Notes under the pieces: generated by a model
Databases searched by the model: none
Seen by the model: only the letters and a program-made list of their open reading frames with translations
What the model was told of the DNA's origin: nothing
From: Chloroflexota bacterium
GTDB taxonomy: Bacteria > Chloroflexota > Dehalococcoidia > Bin125
Assembly (NCBI GenBank): GCA_026705105.1
Contig: JAPPBK010000307.1
Location: 1 to 10,933 of the forward strand
DNA: 10,933 nucleotides
Direction: 5' to 3'
Program-made: the position numbers and the translations under genes
Part shown: positions 1-6,247 of the stretch, in pieces
Layout of the letters: each line of letters opens with the position of its first letter
Position numbering within the stretch: the first letter of the stretch is position 1

Positions 1-174
1 GTACGCGTACTTTGACACGAAGAGATAGTCGCCAACCTGCAGAGACGGCTTCATCGACCCCGAAGGAATGCTGAACGGCTCGAACGCGAGCGAACGGATC
101 ACCAGCGCCGCAAGCAAGGCGAGGACCAGCGTGCCGAAATTTGAAGAGGCCAGACGGCCCAAGTATCGAAACAC
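1..174 (-). CDS. lepB: Signal peptidase I, N-terminal fragment (cut by left window edge)
   Basis: Leader peptidase that removes signal peptides from exported proteins at the outer face of the inner membrane. Only the first 58 codons are in the window. The visible part has one hydrophobic anchor (about residues 12-29, NFGTLVLALLAALVIRSL) followed by FEPFSIPSGSMKPSL. The first serine-glycine-serine-methionine block of the family carries the catalytic Ser, in SGSM, so the nucleophile is present; the catalytic Lys lies beyond the edge. The start is taken as GTG at 174. An in-frame TGA (the acpS stop) lies only four codons upstream, there is no ATG between, and a GAGAG sits nine bases before the GTG. 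It lies 12 bases downstream of acpS on the same strand, the usual acpS-lepB(-rnc-era) order in Alphaproteobacteria. Identity is secure; the exact start is slightly less so. Confidence 0.93.
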   Translation of the reverse strand, partial: MFRYLGRLASSNFGTLVLALLAALVIRSLAFEPFSIPSGSMKPSLQVGDYLFVSKYAY

Positions 175-186
175 GTAAAGGGACTC

Positions 187-585
187 TCAGTCGGAACGCG
201 CGGAAATAATGACGATAGCATACGCGAGATCACGATCGTCAGTAAGGGTCAGCTGGATATCCGGTGCCATGCCTGCAGGGATCAACGTCCGAAGCCGATC
301 GGCAGCCTGGCCGGTCAGCCGCAACGTCGGCTGGCCGCTCGGCAGGTTCCTGACCTCCAAGTCACGCCAGCGTACCCCCTGACGGATTCCGGTACCCAGC
401 GCCTTTGCGCAGGCCTCCTTGGCCGCGAATCTCCGTGCGTAGCCCTCGGCCCGTGCCCGCCGTCGGTCGCAGCGACTGCGTTCCACCTCAGTGAACACCC
501 GCCGCGTGAACCGCGTACCGTACCGGGCCAGCGTTCCCCGGATCCGGCGCACGTCGCAAACGTCGTGTCCAAGTCCGACAATCAT
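187..585 (-). CDS. acpS: Holo-[acyl-carrier-protein] synthase
   Basis: Transfers the 4'-phosphopantetheine arm from coenzyme A to a serine of apo-ACP, which activates it for fatty acid synthesis in the cytoplasm. At 132 residues it has the usual AcpS length. The N-terminal IVGLGHDVCDVRRI carries the Mg-binding Asp (D8), and RRFAAKEACAKALGTG carries the second metal ligand (E57) and the CoA-binding region. The C-terminal strand reads LTLTDDRDLAYAIVI, which fits the end of the family fold. The ATG at 585 overlaps the pdxJ stop in an ATGA tetranucleotide, so translation is probably coupled to pdxJ. The middle (residues 36-52) is very arginine-rich, which is unremarkable in this GC-rich genome. 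Confidence 0.96.
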   Translation of the reverse strand: MIVGLGHDVCDVRRIRGTLARYGTRFTRRVFTEVERSRCDRRRARAEGYARRFAAKEACAKALGTGIRQGVRWRDLEVRNLPSGQPTLRLTGQAADRLRTLIPAGMAPDIQLTLTDDRDLAYAIVIISARSD

Positions 586-1325
586 GCTGCCGTTCCGGCG
601 ACGTCATCAAGGACACGGCGCATGCCACGTACCACGGCTTCGAGGCCGGTGAATACGGCCTCCCCGATCAGGAAGTGCCCGATGTTAAGTTCGCGGACAT
701 GTTCGATCGCAGCAACCAGCCCAGCGGTGTTGTAGTCCAGCCCATGGCCGGCATGGACCTCGAGGCCCAGCGCTGCGGCTGCAGCAGCCGCTTCCCTCAG
801 CTCAGCCAGGGCATCGCCCTGCCCCGACGGCGCGGCGTTTGCGAGCCGACCGGTATGCAGCTCCACCGCCTGCGCTCCCAGATCCGGGGCGCGCGCCACC
901 ATCTCCAGGTCCGGGTCGATGAACAGGGTCATCGGGATCGAGGCCGCCGCCAACGCCGCCTGGGTGCGCAGCACGCCCTCCTTGGCAGCCGTCAGGTCCA
1001 GACCGCCTTCCGTCGTGAGTTCCGCGCGTCGTTCCGGCACCAGGCAGACACGCGCCGGTCGGGCAATCAACGCTGCACCCACCATCTCCTCGGTGGCCGC
1101 CATCTCCAGATTAAGGGGCAGCGGAACGGCGCGGCGCAGCAAATTGACGTCCGCGTCCGAGATGTGCCGACGATCTTCCCGGAGGTGCACCGTAATGCCG
1201 TCAGCTCCGGCCGCCGCCGCGATACGGGCAGCTCGCACGGGATCGGGATGACGCCCGCCCCGTGCATTGCGGATCGTAGCCACGTGGTCGATGTTCACGC
1301 CCAGGCGGACGCGGGTCCCGCTCAA
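582..1325 (-). CDS. pdxJ: Pyridoxine 5'-phosphate synthase
   Basis: Condenses 1-deoxyxylulose 5-phosphate with 3-amino-1-hydroxyacetone 1-phosphate to pyridoxine 5'-phosphate, the ring-closing step of DXP-dependent vitamin B6 synthesis. The 247-residue product is full length. Family motifs appear in order: GVNIDHVATIRNARGG (9-24), HLREDRRHI with His47 and Arg49/Arg52, NLEMAATEEM with catalytic Glu74, TLFIDPD, ELHTG, HAGHGLDY with His194, and IGHFLIGEAVF near the end. The reading frame is open far upstream, but homology begins only here. I choose TTG at 1325 because GGAGA lies nine bases before it, it forms a TTGA overlap with the DUF2062 stop, and no ATG or GTG fits between. The stop overlaps the acpS start by 4 bases. 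A TTG start suggests modest translation that leans on coupling to the upstream gene. Confidence 0.95.
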   Translation of the reverse strand: MSGTRVRLGVNIDHVATIRNARGGRHPDPVRAARIAAAAGADGITVHLREDRRHISDADVNLLRRAVPLPLNLEMAATEEMVGAALIARPARVCLVPERRAELTTEGGLDLTAAKEGVLRTQAALAAASIPMTLFIDPDLEMVARAPDLGAQAVELHTGRLANAAPSGQGDALAELREAAAAAAALGLEVHAGHGLDYNTAGLVAAIEHVRELNIGHFLIGEAVFTGLEAVVRGMRRVLDDVAGTAA

Positions 1326-1954
1326 GGATTCACGTCTCCGCCACGCAGGCGGGCCAGCCGACTCTGCCGTACCGACTTGATGCGCAGGCGCCGAATCTTC
1401 TGATACTGCGACACCGAGGAACGGATCAGATAGTACGACGCGACCCACACGGTGAGCGTGTACGGGATTGATCCTACCGTCATCGTCGGCAGCAAGCGGA
1501 GTTGTCCGAGATCGTCGATCACCGAATCGATATCCCAACCTAGGGCCAGATTGGCAGTAGCGGAGGCGAGGACCAACAGTTCGTTCGTGACCGCCGCTAC
1601 CGACAAGTCGTCGACGGCAACCCCCGGCACCAATATCGCCCCCGTGTGGTAGATGAGAAGCCAGATCAGCGGAAACGTCCATGGATTGCCGATCGCGGTG
1701 CCGATCAGGGCTGTCACCCAGCTGCCACCCAGGGCCCAGGAGAGCACGATCGCGCCAACACCATGGAGACCGATGAATGGCGTCATCGACAGCGCCGAGC
1801 CGCAAGCGAAGCCGATCGCCAAACGGTGCGGAGTCCCCGGAATGCGCTGCAGGCGACGGATCATGTAGCGGCCTGACCGCACCATACCCCCGCGCGGCCA
1901 AACCCATCCCCACAACCGGTTGGGCCAACCCACTGGATGCCGCGAACGAAACAT
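1322..1954 (-). CDS. DUF2062 family inner-membrane protein
   Basis: Predicted inner-membrane protein of the DUF2062 family; its biochemical function is not known. The 210-residue product has a basic N-terminus (MFRSRHPVGWPNRLWGWVWP, then residues up to 45). A hydrophobic core at about 46-110 holds the family-typical patterns LAIGFACGSALSMTPFIGLH and IGTAIGNPWTFPLIW, and another membrane segment lies at about 158-178 (TVGSIPYTLTVWVASYYLI). A strongly basic cytoplasmic tail rich in Arg and Lys follows (182-205). Three or four membrane spans are likely. The open frame continues upstream, but the family N-terminus matches the ATG at 1954, which overlaps the pyrE stop by one base (TGATG). No good Shine-Dalgarno precedes it, so translation probably relies on coupling. 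DUF2062 genes are often found in this position in alphaproteobacterial rsh-acpS clusters. Confidence 0.87.
   Translation of the reverse strand: MFRSRHPVGWPNRLWGWVWPRGGMVRSGRYMIRRLQRIPGTPHRLAIGFACGSALSMTPFIGLHGVGAIVLSWALGGSWVTALIGTAIGNPWTFPLIWLLIYHTGAILVPGVAVDDLSVAAVTNELLVLASATANLALGWDIDSVIDDLGQLRLLPTMTVGSIPYTLTVWVASYYLIRSSVSQYQKIRRLRIKSVRQSRLARLRGGDVNP
1335..1339 (-). promoter_or_regulatory. Ribosome binding site that sets the TTG start of pdxJ
   Basis: On the minus strand GGAGA lies inside the last codons of the DUF2062 gene, nine bases before the TTG at 1325. It is the reason to prefer the TTG over a start inside the conserved first strand of PdxJ. Confidence 0.6.
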
Positions 1955-2559
1955 CAGGAGGAAACGAGATCGCGGCTCCCCGGCTTCTCGGCCGGTAGCG
2001 CTGCCAGTTCGCTTGGCAATGCGTCTGGCTGATAGGCGGGAACCTCGTAGCTCAGAAGCGCCACCAATGGCACACCTGGATTGGACTTCCCGGAACTCCG
2101 ATCCACGAGGCAGGCTTCCGCGACGACTTCCCCGCCGGCTGCCTGGACGCAGGCAATGCATTCCCGCGACGACAGCGCGGTGCTGATGACGTCCTCGACG
2201 ACCAGCACGCGGGTCCCGGGCCGGATGGCGAAGCCCCGGCGCAACATGAACGTGCCCTCGACCCGCTCGGCAAAGATGGCCGGAAGTCGCAGATGCCGGG
2301 CGGTTTCGTAACCCACGAGAATCCCGCCGACCGCCGGCGAGACGACCAGCTCGAATTGGGCATCCGGGAGGGTGGCCTGCACCTTCGCTGCCAACGCCGC
2401 ACACAGGCGTTCACCGCGCGCCGGATCCTGCATCACCAGTGCACACTGAAGATAGGTCGGGCTGTGCAGCCCAGATGTCAGGATGAAATGCCCCGTCCGG
2501 ATGGCGCCAGCCGTCTCGAATTCCGCCAGCACCTTCGCCTCATCGGGTATCCGTGTCAT
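1954..2559 (-). CDS. pyrE: Orotate phosphoribosyltransferase
   Basis: Joins orotate to 5-phosphoribosyl 1-pyrophosphate (PRPP) to give orotidine 5'-phosphate, the fifth step of UMP synthesis. The 201-residue product is normal length for the alphaproteobacterial type. Visible motifs are GHFILTSGLHSPTYLQ (23-38, orotate/ribose side), VVSPAVGGILVGYE (72-85), AERVEGTFMLRRGF (97-110) and the PRPP loop VLVVEDVISTALSSRE (118-133). In that loop the family normally has TG after the acidic pair; here it is TA, with Ala128 from a GCG codon at 2176-2178. The last 30 residues (YQPDALPSELAALPAEKPGSR) match the extended tail common in this class. The ATG at 2559 overlaps the rsh stop (ATGA). Identity is secure; the effect of the Gly-to-Ala change is not known. 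Confidence 0.95.
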   Translation of the reverse strand: MTRIPDEAKVLAEFETAGAIRTGHFILTSGLHSPTYLQCALVMQDPARGERLCAALAAKVQATLPDAQFELVVSPAVGGILVGYETARHLRLPAIFAERVEGTFMLRRGFAIRPGTRVLVVEDVISTALSSRECIACVQAAGGEVVAEACLVDRSSGKSNPGVPLVALLSYEVPAYQPDALPSELAALPAEKPGSRDLVSS

Positions 2560-4679
2560 CGCTTCGTCACCCGCTCGGCCTTGTAGATCTCGGCAGACGC
2601 TTCCAGCGCCACCAGGATCTCGTTGAGGTGCCGGATGTTCTCTACCTCAACGTCAACGTCCAGGTCGAAGAAGTCGACCGAGCGGCGCTGGATTCGCAGA
2701 TTCGCGATATTTGCCCCGGTCCGGGCGATGCCGGCAGCCAGCGCGTTGAGGCTGCCCGGGCGGTTGGTCAGCTTGACCCGCAGCCGGCCAATCTGGCCCG
2801 GCAGGTTGTCTCCCTCGGCCCAGCTCAGATCGTACCACCGCTCCGGATCGCCTGAGAATCGCTCGAGGGTTTCACAGTCGATCGTGTGGACCCGGGCTCC
2901 AAGTCCCTCGGTCATGATCCCGACGATCCGCTCGCCCGGCAGCGGTGAACAGCACGTCGCGAGGTGCACGGCGATCCCGGGCTTGAGCCCCTTGATCCCC
3001 ACCGCTGCGCCCTTGACGGGACGGCCCTTGCGGGTCTTGGCGGCGAACTTCCTGTGCGCTTTCGGATGAATGGCGCGAACCACCTTCGCCCCTTCGAGTT
3101 GTCCGGCACCGATTGCAGTGAAGAGTTCCCGCTGGGTCTTGTAGCCGAATACCTTCAATACCGGTGACAGTGTCTTGGGCACGAAGTTCTCACCCGCCAT
3201 CTCGAACTCATGCTCGATAATCGCCTTCCCCAGCTTCAGGTGCTCGCGCTCCCGGCTACGCCGCAACGACTTTCGGATCTGGCTGCGAGCGCGGCCGGTC
3301 CGTACAAAGGTTTCCCACACGGCGCTGGGCTGCTGGCTGCGCGACCGAAGGATCTCAACCTGATCGCCGCTTTGAAGCGGGGTGTCGAGCGGTGACGGCC
3401 GGTCATTGATCTTGCAGCCCACGCAGGTCGCGCCGACACGCGAATGAACGGCGTACGCAAAATCCACGGGCGTGGCGCGCTCAGGCAACGAGATAACATC
3501 ACCCTTCGGTGTAAAGCAAAACACGAGATCGTTGTAAATCTCGAGTTTGGTGTCCTCGATTCCCTCCGAATGGTGGGTCGCGCTCTCGAAGATCTCGCGC
3601 AGGCCGCGCAGCCACTGAAGCGTGTCAGCGCTGAGCTGCTCGGGGCCGCTGCCCTGTGACTTGTACTGCCAGTGTGCAGCGAGCCCGTACTCGGCGACCT
3701 GATGCATGTCCCGGGTCCGGATCTGTATCTCGATCGCGCGCTTGTGTGGTCCGATCACCGTGGTGTGCAGCGAGCGGTAGCCGTTGGGCTTCGGCAGGCT
3801 GATGTAATCGCGGAAGCTGCCGGGCACGAAGCGCCATTGCCGGTGCACCACGCTCAGGGTGCGGTAGCACTCCTCCTCCGAGGGTGTCACTACCCGGAAC
3901 GCAAACAGATCGGTGACCTTCTCCGTGGTCACACGCTTGCGCTGCATCTTCTGCCAGATCGAATGCGGACGCTTCTCGCGCCCGGTCACCTCGCTCTCGA
4001 TGCCCGACGCTTCCAGAACCCGACGCAACTCGTTGAGGGTTCTCCCGACCTGGGAGGGATACCGCTTCTTGAGAAACTCGAGCCGGCGACAGATGGCGTC
4101 GTGCTCGGCTGGCTGCAATTCCGCGAATGCCAGATCCTCAAGTTCCTCGCAGATCGCCATGATGCCGACCCGGCGGGCCAGGGGAGCATAAAGATCAAGC
4201 GTCTCGCGGGCGATGCGCTGCCGCCGTTCCGGCCGTTGGATGTGCTGGAGGGTCCGCATGTTGTGAAGGCGGTCGGCAAGCTTGACCAGCAGAACCCGGA
4301 CATCCTTCGACATGGCCAGCACGAACTTGCCGAGGTCGCCTCGCGTGGCCGCCGCACGCGGCTCGATCTTGGACAGCTTCGTGACGCCATCCACGAGTTC
4401 GGATACCTCCTTACCGAACTCGCGTCGAATCTCCTCCTCGGTCGCCACCCCATCCTCGATGGTGTCATGCAGCAGGCCGGTGGCAATCGTGGCGGAATCC
4501 AGCCGGTACCGTGCCAGGATGCCGGCTACCTCCAGCGGATGCGAAAAGTACGACTCACCAGATTCGCGCTTTTGCGCGTGATGACGCTCCATCGAGAATG
4601 TGAACGCGCGGTTGAGTTTCGCCTCATTGACCGAAGGGTCGTATTCGCGAACCCGTTCAATCAGCTCTTGTTGGCGAAT
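2556..4679 (-). CDS. rsh: Bifunctional (p)ppGpp synthetase/hydrolase, RelA/SpoT homolog (Rsh), ATT start
   Basis: Makes and degrades the stringent-response alarmones ppGpp and pppGpp. With the start proposed here it has 707 residues, normal for a long Rsh. Residues 40-140 are the HD hydrolase, with the metal ligands His47, His71-Asp72, Glu75-Asp76 and Asp136 (VKLADRLHNM), so hydrolysis should be active. Residues 236-345 are the synthetase: KRPHSIWQKM, DLFAFRVV with Asp257, NGYRSLHTTV and EIQIRT with Glu317. A TGS domain lies at about 384-444, a Cys-Cys region at 576-577 (LATCCSPLPGERI), and a C-terminal ACT domain at about 630-705. The motif that is RxKD in bifunctional enzymes reads SFRD (288-291). 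Homology begins at IRQQELIERVREYDP, whose first codon is ATT at 4679. GGAGG lies seven bases upstream and an in-frame TAA at 4709, with no ATG, GTG or TTG between. The first ATG (4592) would remove 29 conserved residues. The gene lies 45 bases after rpoZ and overlaps pyrE by 4 bases. Confidence 0.95.
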   Translation of the reverse strand: MRQQELIERVREYDPSVNEAKLNRAFTFSMERHHAQKRESGESYFSHPLEVAGILARYRLDSATIATGLLHDTIEDGVATEEEIRREFGKEVSELVDGVTKLSKIEPRAAATRGDLGKFVLAMSKDVRVLLVKLADRLHNMRTLQHIQRPERRQRIARETLDLYAPLARRVGIMAICEELEDLAFAELQPAEHDAICRRLEFLKKRYPSQVGRTLNELRRVLEASGIESEVTGREKRPHSIWQKMQRKRVTTEKVTDLFAFRVVTPSEEECYRTLSVVHRQWRFVPGSFRDYISLPKPNGYRSLHTTVIGPHKRAIEIQIRTRDMHQVAEYGLAAHWQYKSQGSGPEQLSADTLQWLRGLREIFESATHHSEGIEDTKLEIYNDLVFCFTPKGDVISLPERATPVDFAYAVHSRVGATCVGCKINDRPSPLDTPLQSGDQVEILRSRSQQPSAVWETFVRTGRARSQIRKSLRRSREREHLKLGKAIIEHEFEMAGENFVPKTLSPVLKVFGYKTQRELFTAIGAGQLEGAKVVRAIHPKAHRKFAAKTRKGRPVKGAAVGIKGLKPGIAVHLATCCSPLPGERIVGIMTEGLGARVHTIDCETLERFSGDPERWYDLSWAEGDNLPGQIGRLRVKLTNRPGSLNALAAGIARTGANIANLRIQRRSVDFFDLDVDVEVENIRHLNEILVALEASAEIYKAERVTKR

Positions 4680-4686
4680 GGTGGAT

Positions 4687-4691
4687 CCTCC
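4687..4691 (-). promoter_or_regulatory. Strong Shine-Dalgarno (GGAGG) of rsh, pointing to an ATT start
   Basis: Minus-strand GGAGG followed by seven bases (ATCCACC) and then ATT at 4679-4677. It lies in the short rpoZ-rsh gap, 33-37 bases past the end of rpoZ. Its spacing fits the ATT and no other codon, and it is about 95 bases from the first in-frame ATG. Confidence 0.75.
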
Positions 4692-4724
4692 GTCACTGTG
4701 GGCAGCTTAATCCGTCACCGACAC

Positions 4725-5249
4725 CTAATCCTCGCCAGCGTCGTCAAAGCCCGCGTCGCCGGATTCGGCCTCGAGACCCAACGCCATGTCTGGCTCCTCC
4801 CGATCGTCGAGGTCGCCCTCCACGTCGGTGTCCTCTTCGTCTCCCGAGCTCAGCTCCGCGGCCGATTCCGCGACATGCATGCCGGCCTGCTCCGCGTCCG
4901 GCACACTGGCGGCCTCAACCTCGCTTGAGGACAGGATGTCTGCGTCGGGAACGACAGGAACCTGATCCAGCCCGAGAGAGCGAGCGTATGCTTCTATTGG
5001 ATCCTCGTCAGCCTCATCGCGCTCGAAGTGATTCTGAAGCGAACGCACGATCCCTTCCTGCAGGGCCTCGAGATCGAGGTTGCCTTCCGCGATTTCCCGG
5101 AGAGCCACGACCGAATCCTTGTCGTCGTCCTTTTGCACCGTAATCTCGGATCCTCGGGCGATCGCCCGCGACCGCTCCGCCGCGTAGAGCACCAGCTCAA
5201 AGCGATTGTTGACGACAGGAATGCAGTCTTCGACCGTTACGCGCGCCAC
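4725..5249 (-). CDS. rpoZ: DNA-directed RNA polymerase subunit omega with long acidic C-terminal tail
   Basis: Small RNA polymerase subunit that helps fold and hold the beta' subunit; in Proteobacteria it also forms part of a ppGpp-binding site. Residues 1-75 are the conserved omega core: ARVTVEDC, NNRFELVLYAAERSRAI, DDDKDSVVALREIAEG and LEALQEGIVRSLQ. Residues 76-174 are a low-complexity tail full of Asp, Glu, Ala and Ser that ends in DDAGED, making the protein 174 residues, about twice E. coli omega (91). The open frame extends to 5279, but the family begins with M-ARVTVEDC, so the GTG at 5249 is the start. GGGGAG (5257-5262) lies seven bases upstream. The rpoZ-rsh adjacency puts a ppGpp target next to the ppGpp enzyme, an arrangement seen widely in bacteria. 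The tail is probably disordered. Confidence 0.94.
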   Translation of the reverse strand: MARVTVEDCIPVVNNRFELVLYAAERSRAIARGSEITVQKDDDKDSVVALREIAEGNLDLEALQEGIVRSLQNHFERDEADEDPIEAYARSLGLDQVPVVPDADILSSSEVEAASVPDAEQAGMHVAESAAELSSGDEEDTDVEGDLDDREEPDMALGLEAESGDAGFDDAGED

Positions 5250-5256
5250 AGCATCT

Positions 5257-5262
5257 CTCCCC
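5257..5262 (-). promoter_or_regulatory. Ribosome binding site that sets the GTG start of rpoZ
   Basis: Minus-strand GGGGAG, seven bases before the GTG at 5249. An out-of-frame ATG lies between the two and should not be mistaken for the start. Confidence 0.6.
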
Positions 5263-5323
5263 GGTAACAGCGAGACCACCCGGATGAGGCCGCCCCGCCA
5301 AGGTTCGCCCGTTTAGCCTGAAA

Positions 5324-5863
5324 CTAGCGCGTTTTCAACCGAAATGCCCCCTCTGGTCGCCCGTTGGGCCGCTTCCACGCCCACGTGTCCCCCCGTCGCG
5401 ACGCGTTTGCCAGCAGCACCGACAGCGGAGACGCGTGCACGGGATGCCGCCACCGTGGGCACACATCTAGTAGCGGCCGCAGCACGAACGCTCGAGCATG
5501 CAGCCTCGGATGAGGAATGACGGGGTCACAGGCTTCCGCCGTCACCGTCGTACCAACGGCCAACAGGTCGAGGTCCAGCGTCCGTGGGGCGTTCCGACGA
5601 CGTCGCTGCCGGCCGAACGCGCGCTCGATCCTGAGCAGGCGTCCGAGAATGACCGGCGGTGCAAGCCGGGACCGAACCAGCGCGACCGCGTTGACATACG
5701 CCGGGCCCAGTCCGCTTGGCCAGGGACGAGTGCAGTAGAGCCGGGAAAGCCGCTCCGGACGCAATCCGGCGCGCGCCAGACGAAGGGACACGAGCGCCGG
5801 TCGGGACGTGAGCGGGCCGCGACCCGGGGGCCGGAGATTGGCCCCGATGGCAATCAGGACCAT
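5324..5863 (-). CDS. folK: 2-amino-4-hydroxy-6-hydroxymethyldihydropteridine pyrophosphokinase (HPPK)
   Basis: Transfers pyrophosphate from ATP to 6-hydroxymethyl-7,8-dihydropterin, the step before dihydropteroate synthase in folate synthesis. The 179-residue product has the N-terminal IAIGANL (5-10) and the substrate- and metal-binding stretch IERAFGRQRRRRNAPRTLDL (79-98). The two metal-binding aspartates follow in LDLDLL (Asp97, Asp99). PHPRLHARAFVLRPLLDV (117-134) completes the motif set. The start is the ATG at 5863, directly before the conserved first strand. An open frame with a GTG at 6001 would add 46 Arg/Pro-rich residues with no family counterpart, and I reject it. The Shine-Dalgarno is weak. 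It lies 74 bases before rpoZ, and the sequence upstream of it holds no clear gene. The protein is unusually arginine-rich, but its active-site residues look intact. Confidence 0.93.
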   Translation of the reverse strand: MVLIAIGANLRPPGRGPLTSRPALVSLRLARAGLRPERLSRLYCTRPWPSGLGPAYVNAVALVRSRLAPPVILGRLLRIERAFGRQRRRRNAPRTLDLDLLAVGTTVTAEACDPVIPHPRLHARAFVLRPLLDVCPRWRHPVHASPLSVLLANASRRGDTWAWKRPNGRPEGAFRLKTR

Positions 5864-6247
5864 ATCGGACTGTGGAACCTGCAGACCCCGAGGCCGGGTG
5901 CGCGCACCGGGTGACGAGCGATGCCTGGCATCGGATGTCGCCGGCAACCGGCGCCTTGCCCGACCCCCTGATCTTCCGAATGGGCCCGGCCGCCGTTTCA
6001 CTTCAGCGACGACCAGTCAGCGGCCTGGTCCGGCTCGACCAGACGCGCGAAGGCCGGCAACAGCGGCGCACCGCGCGCCCCGATCACCCCAACTGAGTAC
6101 GCTGACGCAGTGGGGCGTCCGGAATGATCGTGTCGCCCGATTCACAGCCACGATCTGCCAGGCAGCCGCACGTCCTCCGGTGCCGACTGACCGTCTAGGC
6201 AAATCCCTTGGGCAGCGCCTTCGACGTCTTGGCCGTTGCCGGCACAT
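5864..6247. other. 384-base stretch between smpB and folK without a convincing gene
   Basis: No frame gives a recognisable full protein. On the minus strand, coding-like pieces with G/C-rich third positions lie in different frames. One is a 16-codon piece from GTG at 6245 to TAG at 6195 (PATAKTSKALPKGFA). Another runs just upstream of TGA at 6144 (QSAPEDVRLPGRSWL). A third, of 29 codons, begins at a GTG about position 6087 and ends in TGA at 6000 (IGARGAPLLPAFARLVEP, ending DWSSLK). A longer 76-codon frame (6017-6247) has poorer codon use. This could be a decayed small gene, one or two tiny peptides coupled through a GTGA overlap, or just intergenic DNA. I see no tRNA, no clear terminator and no repeat. 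Confidence 0.4.

Noticed and set aside
675..1403. 242-codon plus-strand frame opposite pdxJ
   Set aside because: Antisense shadow of pdxJ with Arg/Gly/Ser-rich, low-complexity translation and no domain.
1326..1928. Upstream extension of the pdxJ frame to 448 codons
   Set aside because: The extension reads through the DUF2062 gene in another frame. PdxJ homology begins only at the TTG at 1325, which has its own ribosome site.
1955..2404. Upstream extension of the DUF2062 frame
   Set aside because: It overlaps pyrE in another frame, and the family N-terminus matches the ATG at 1954.
3672..4928. Long open frame (418 codons) on the plus strand, opposite rsh and rpoZ
   Set aside because: It lies antisense to two well-identified genes and shows no recognisable domain. 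Long antisense frames are expected in GC-rich genes.
5864..6001. GTG at 6001 as an earlier folK start
   Set aside because: It would add 46 Arg/Pro-rich residues with no counterpart in HPPK; the conserved protein begins at the ATG at 5863.
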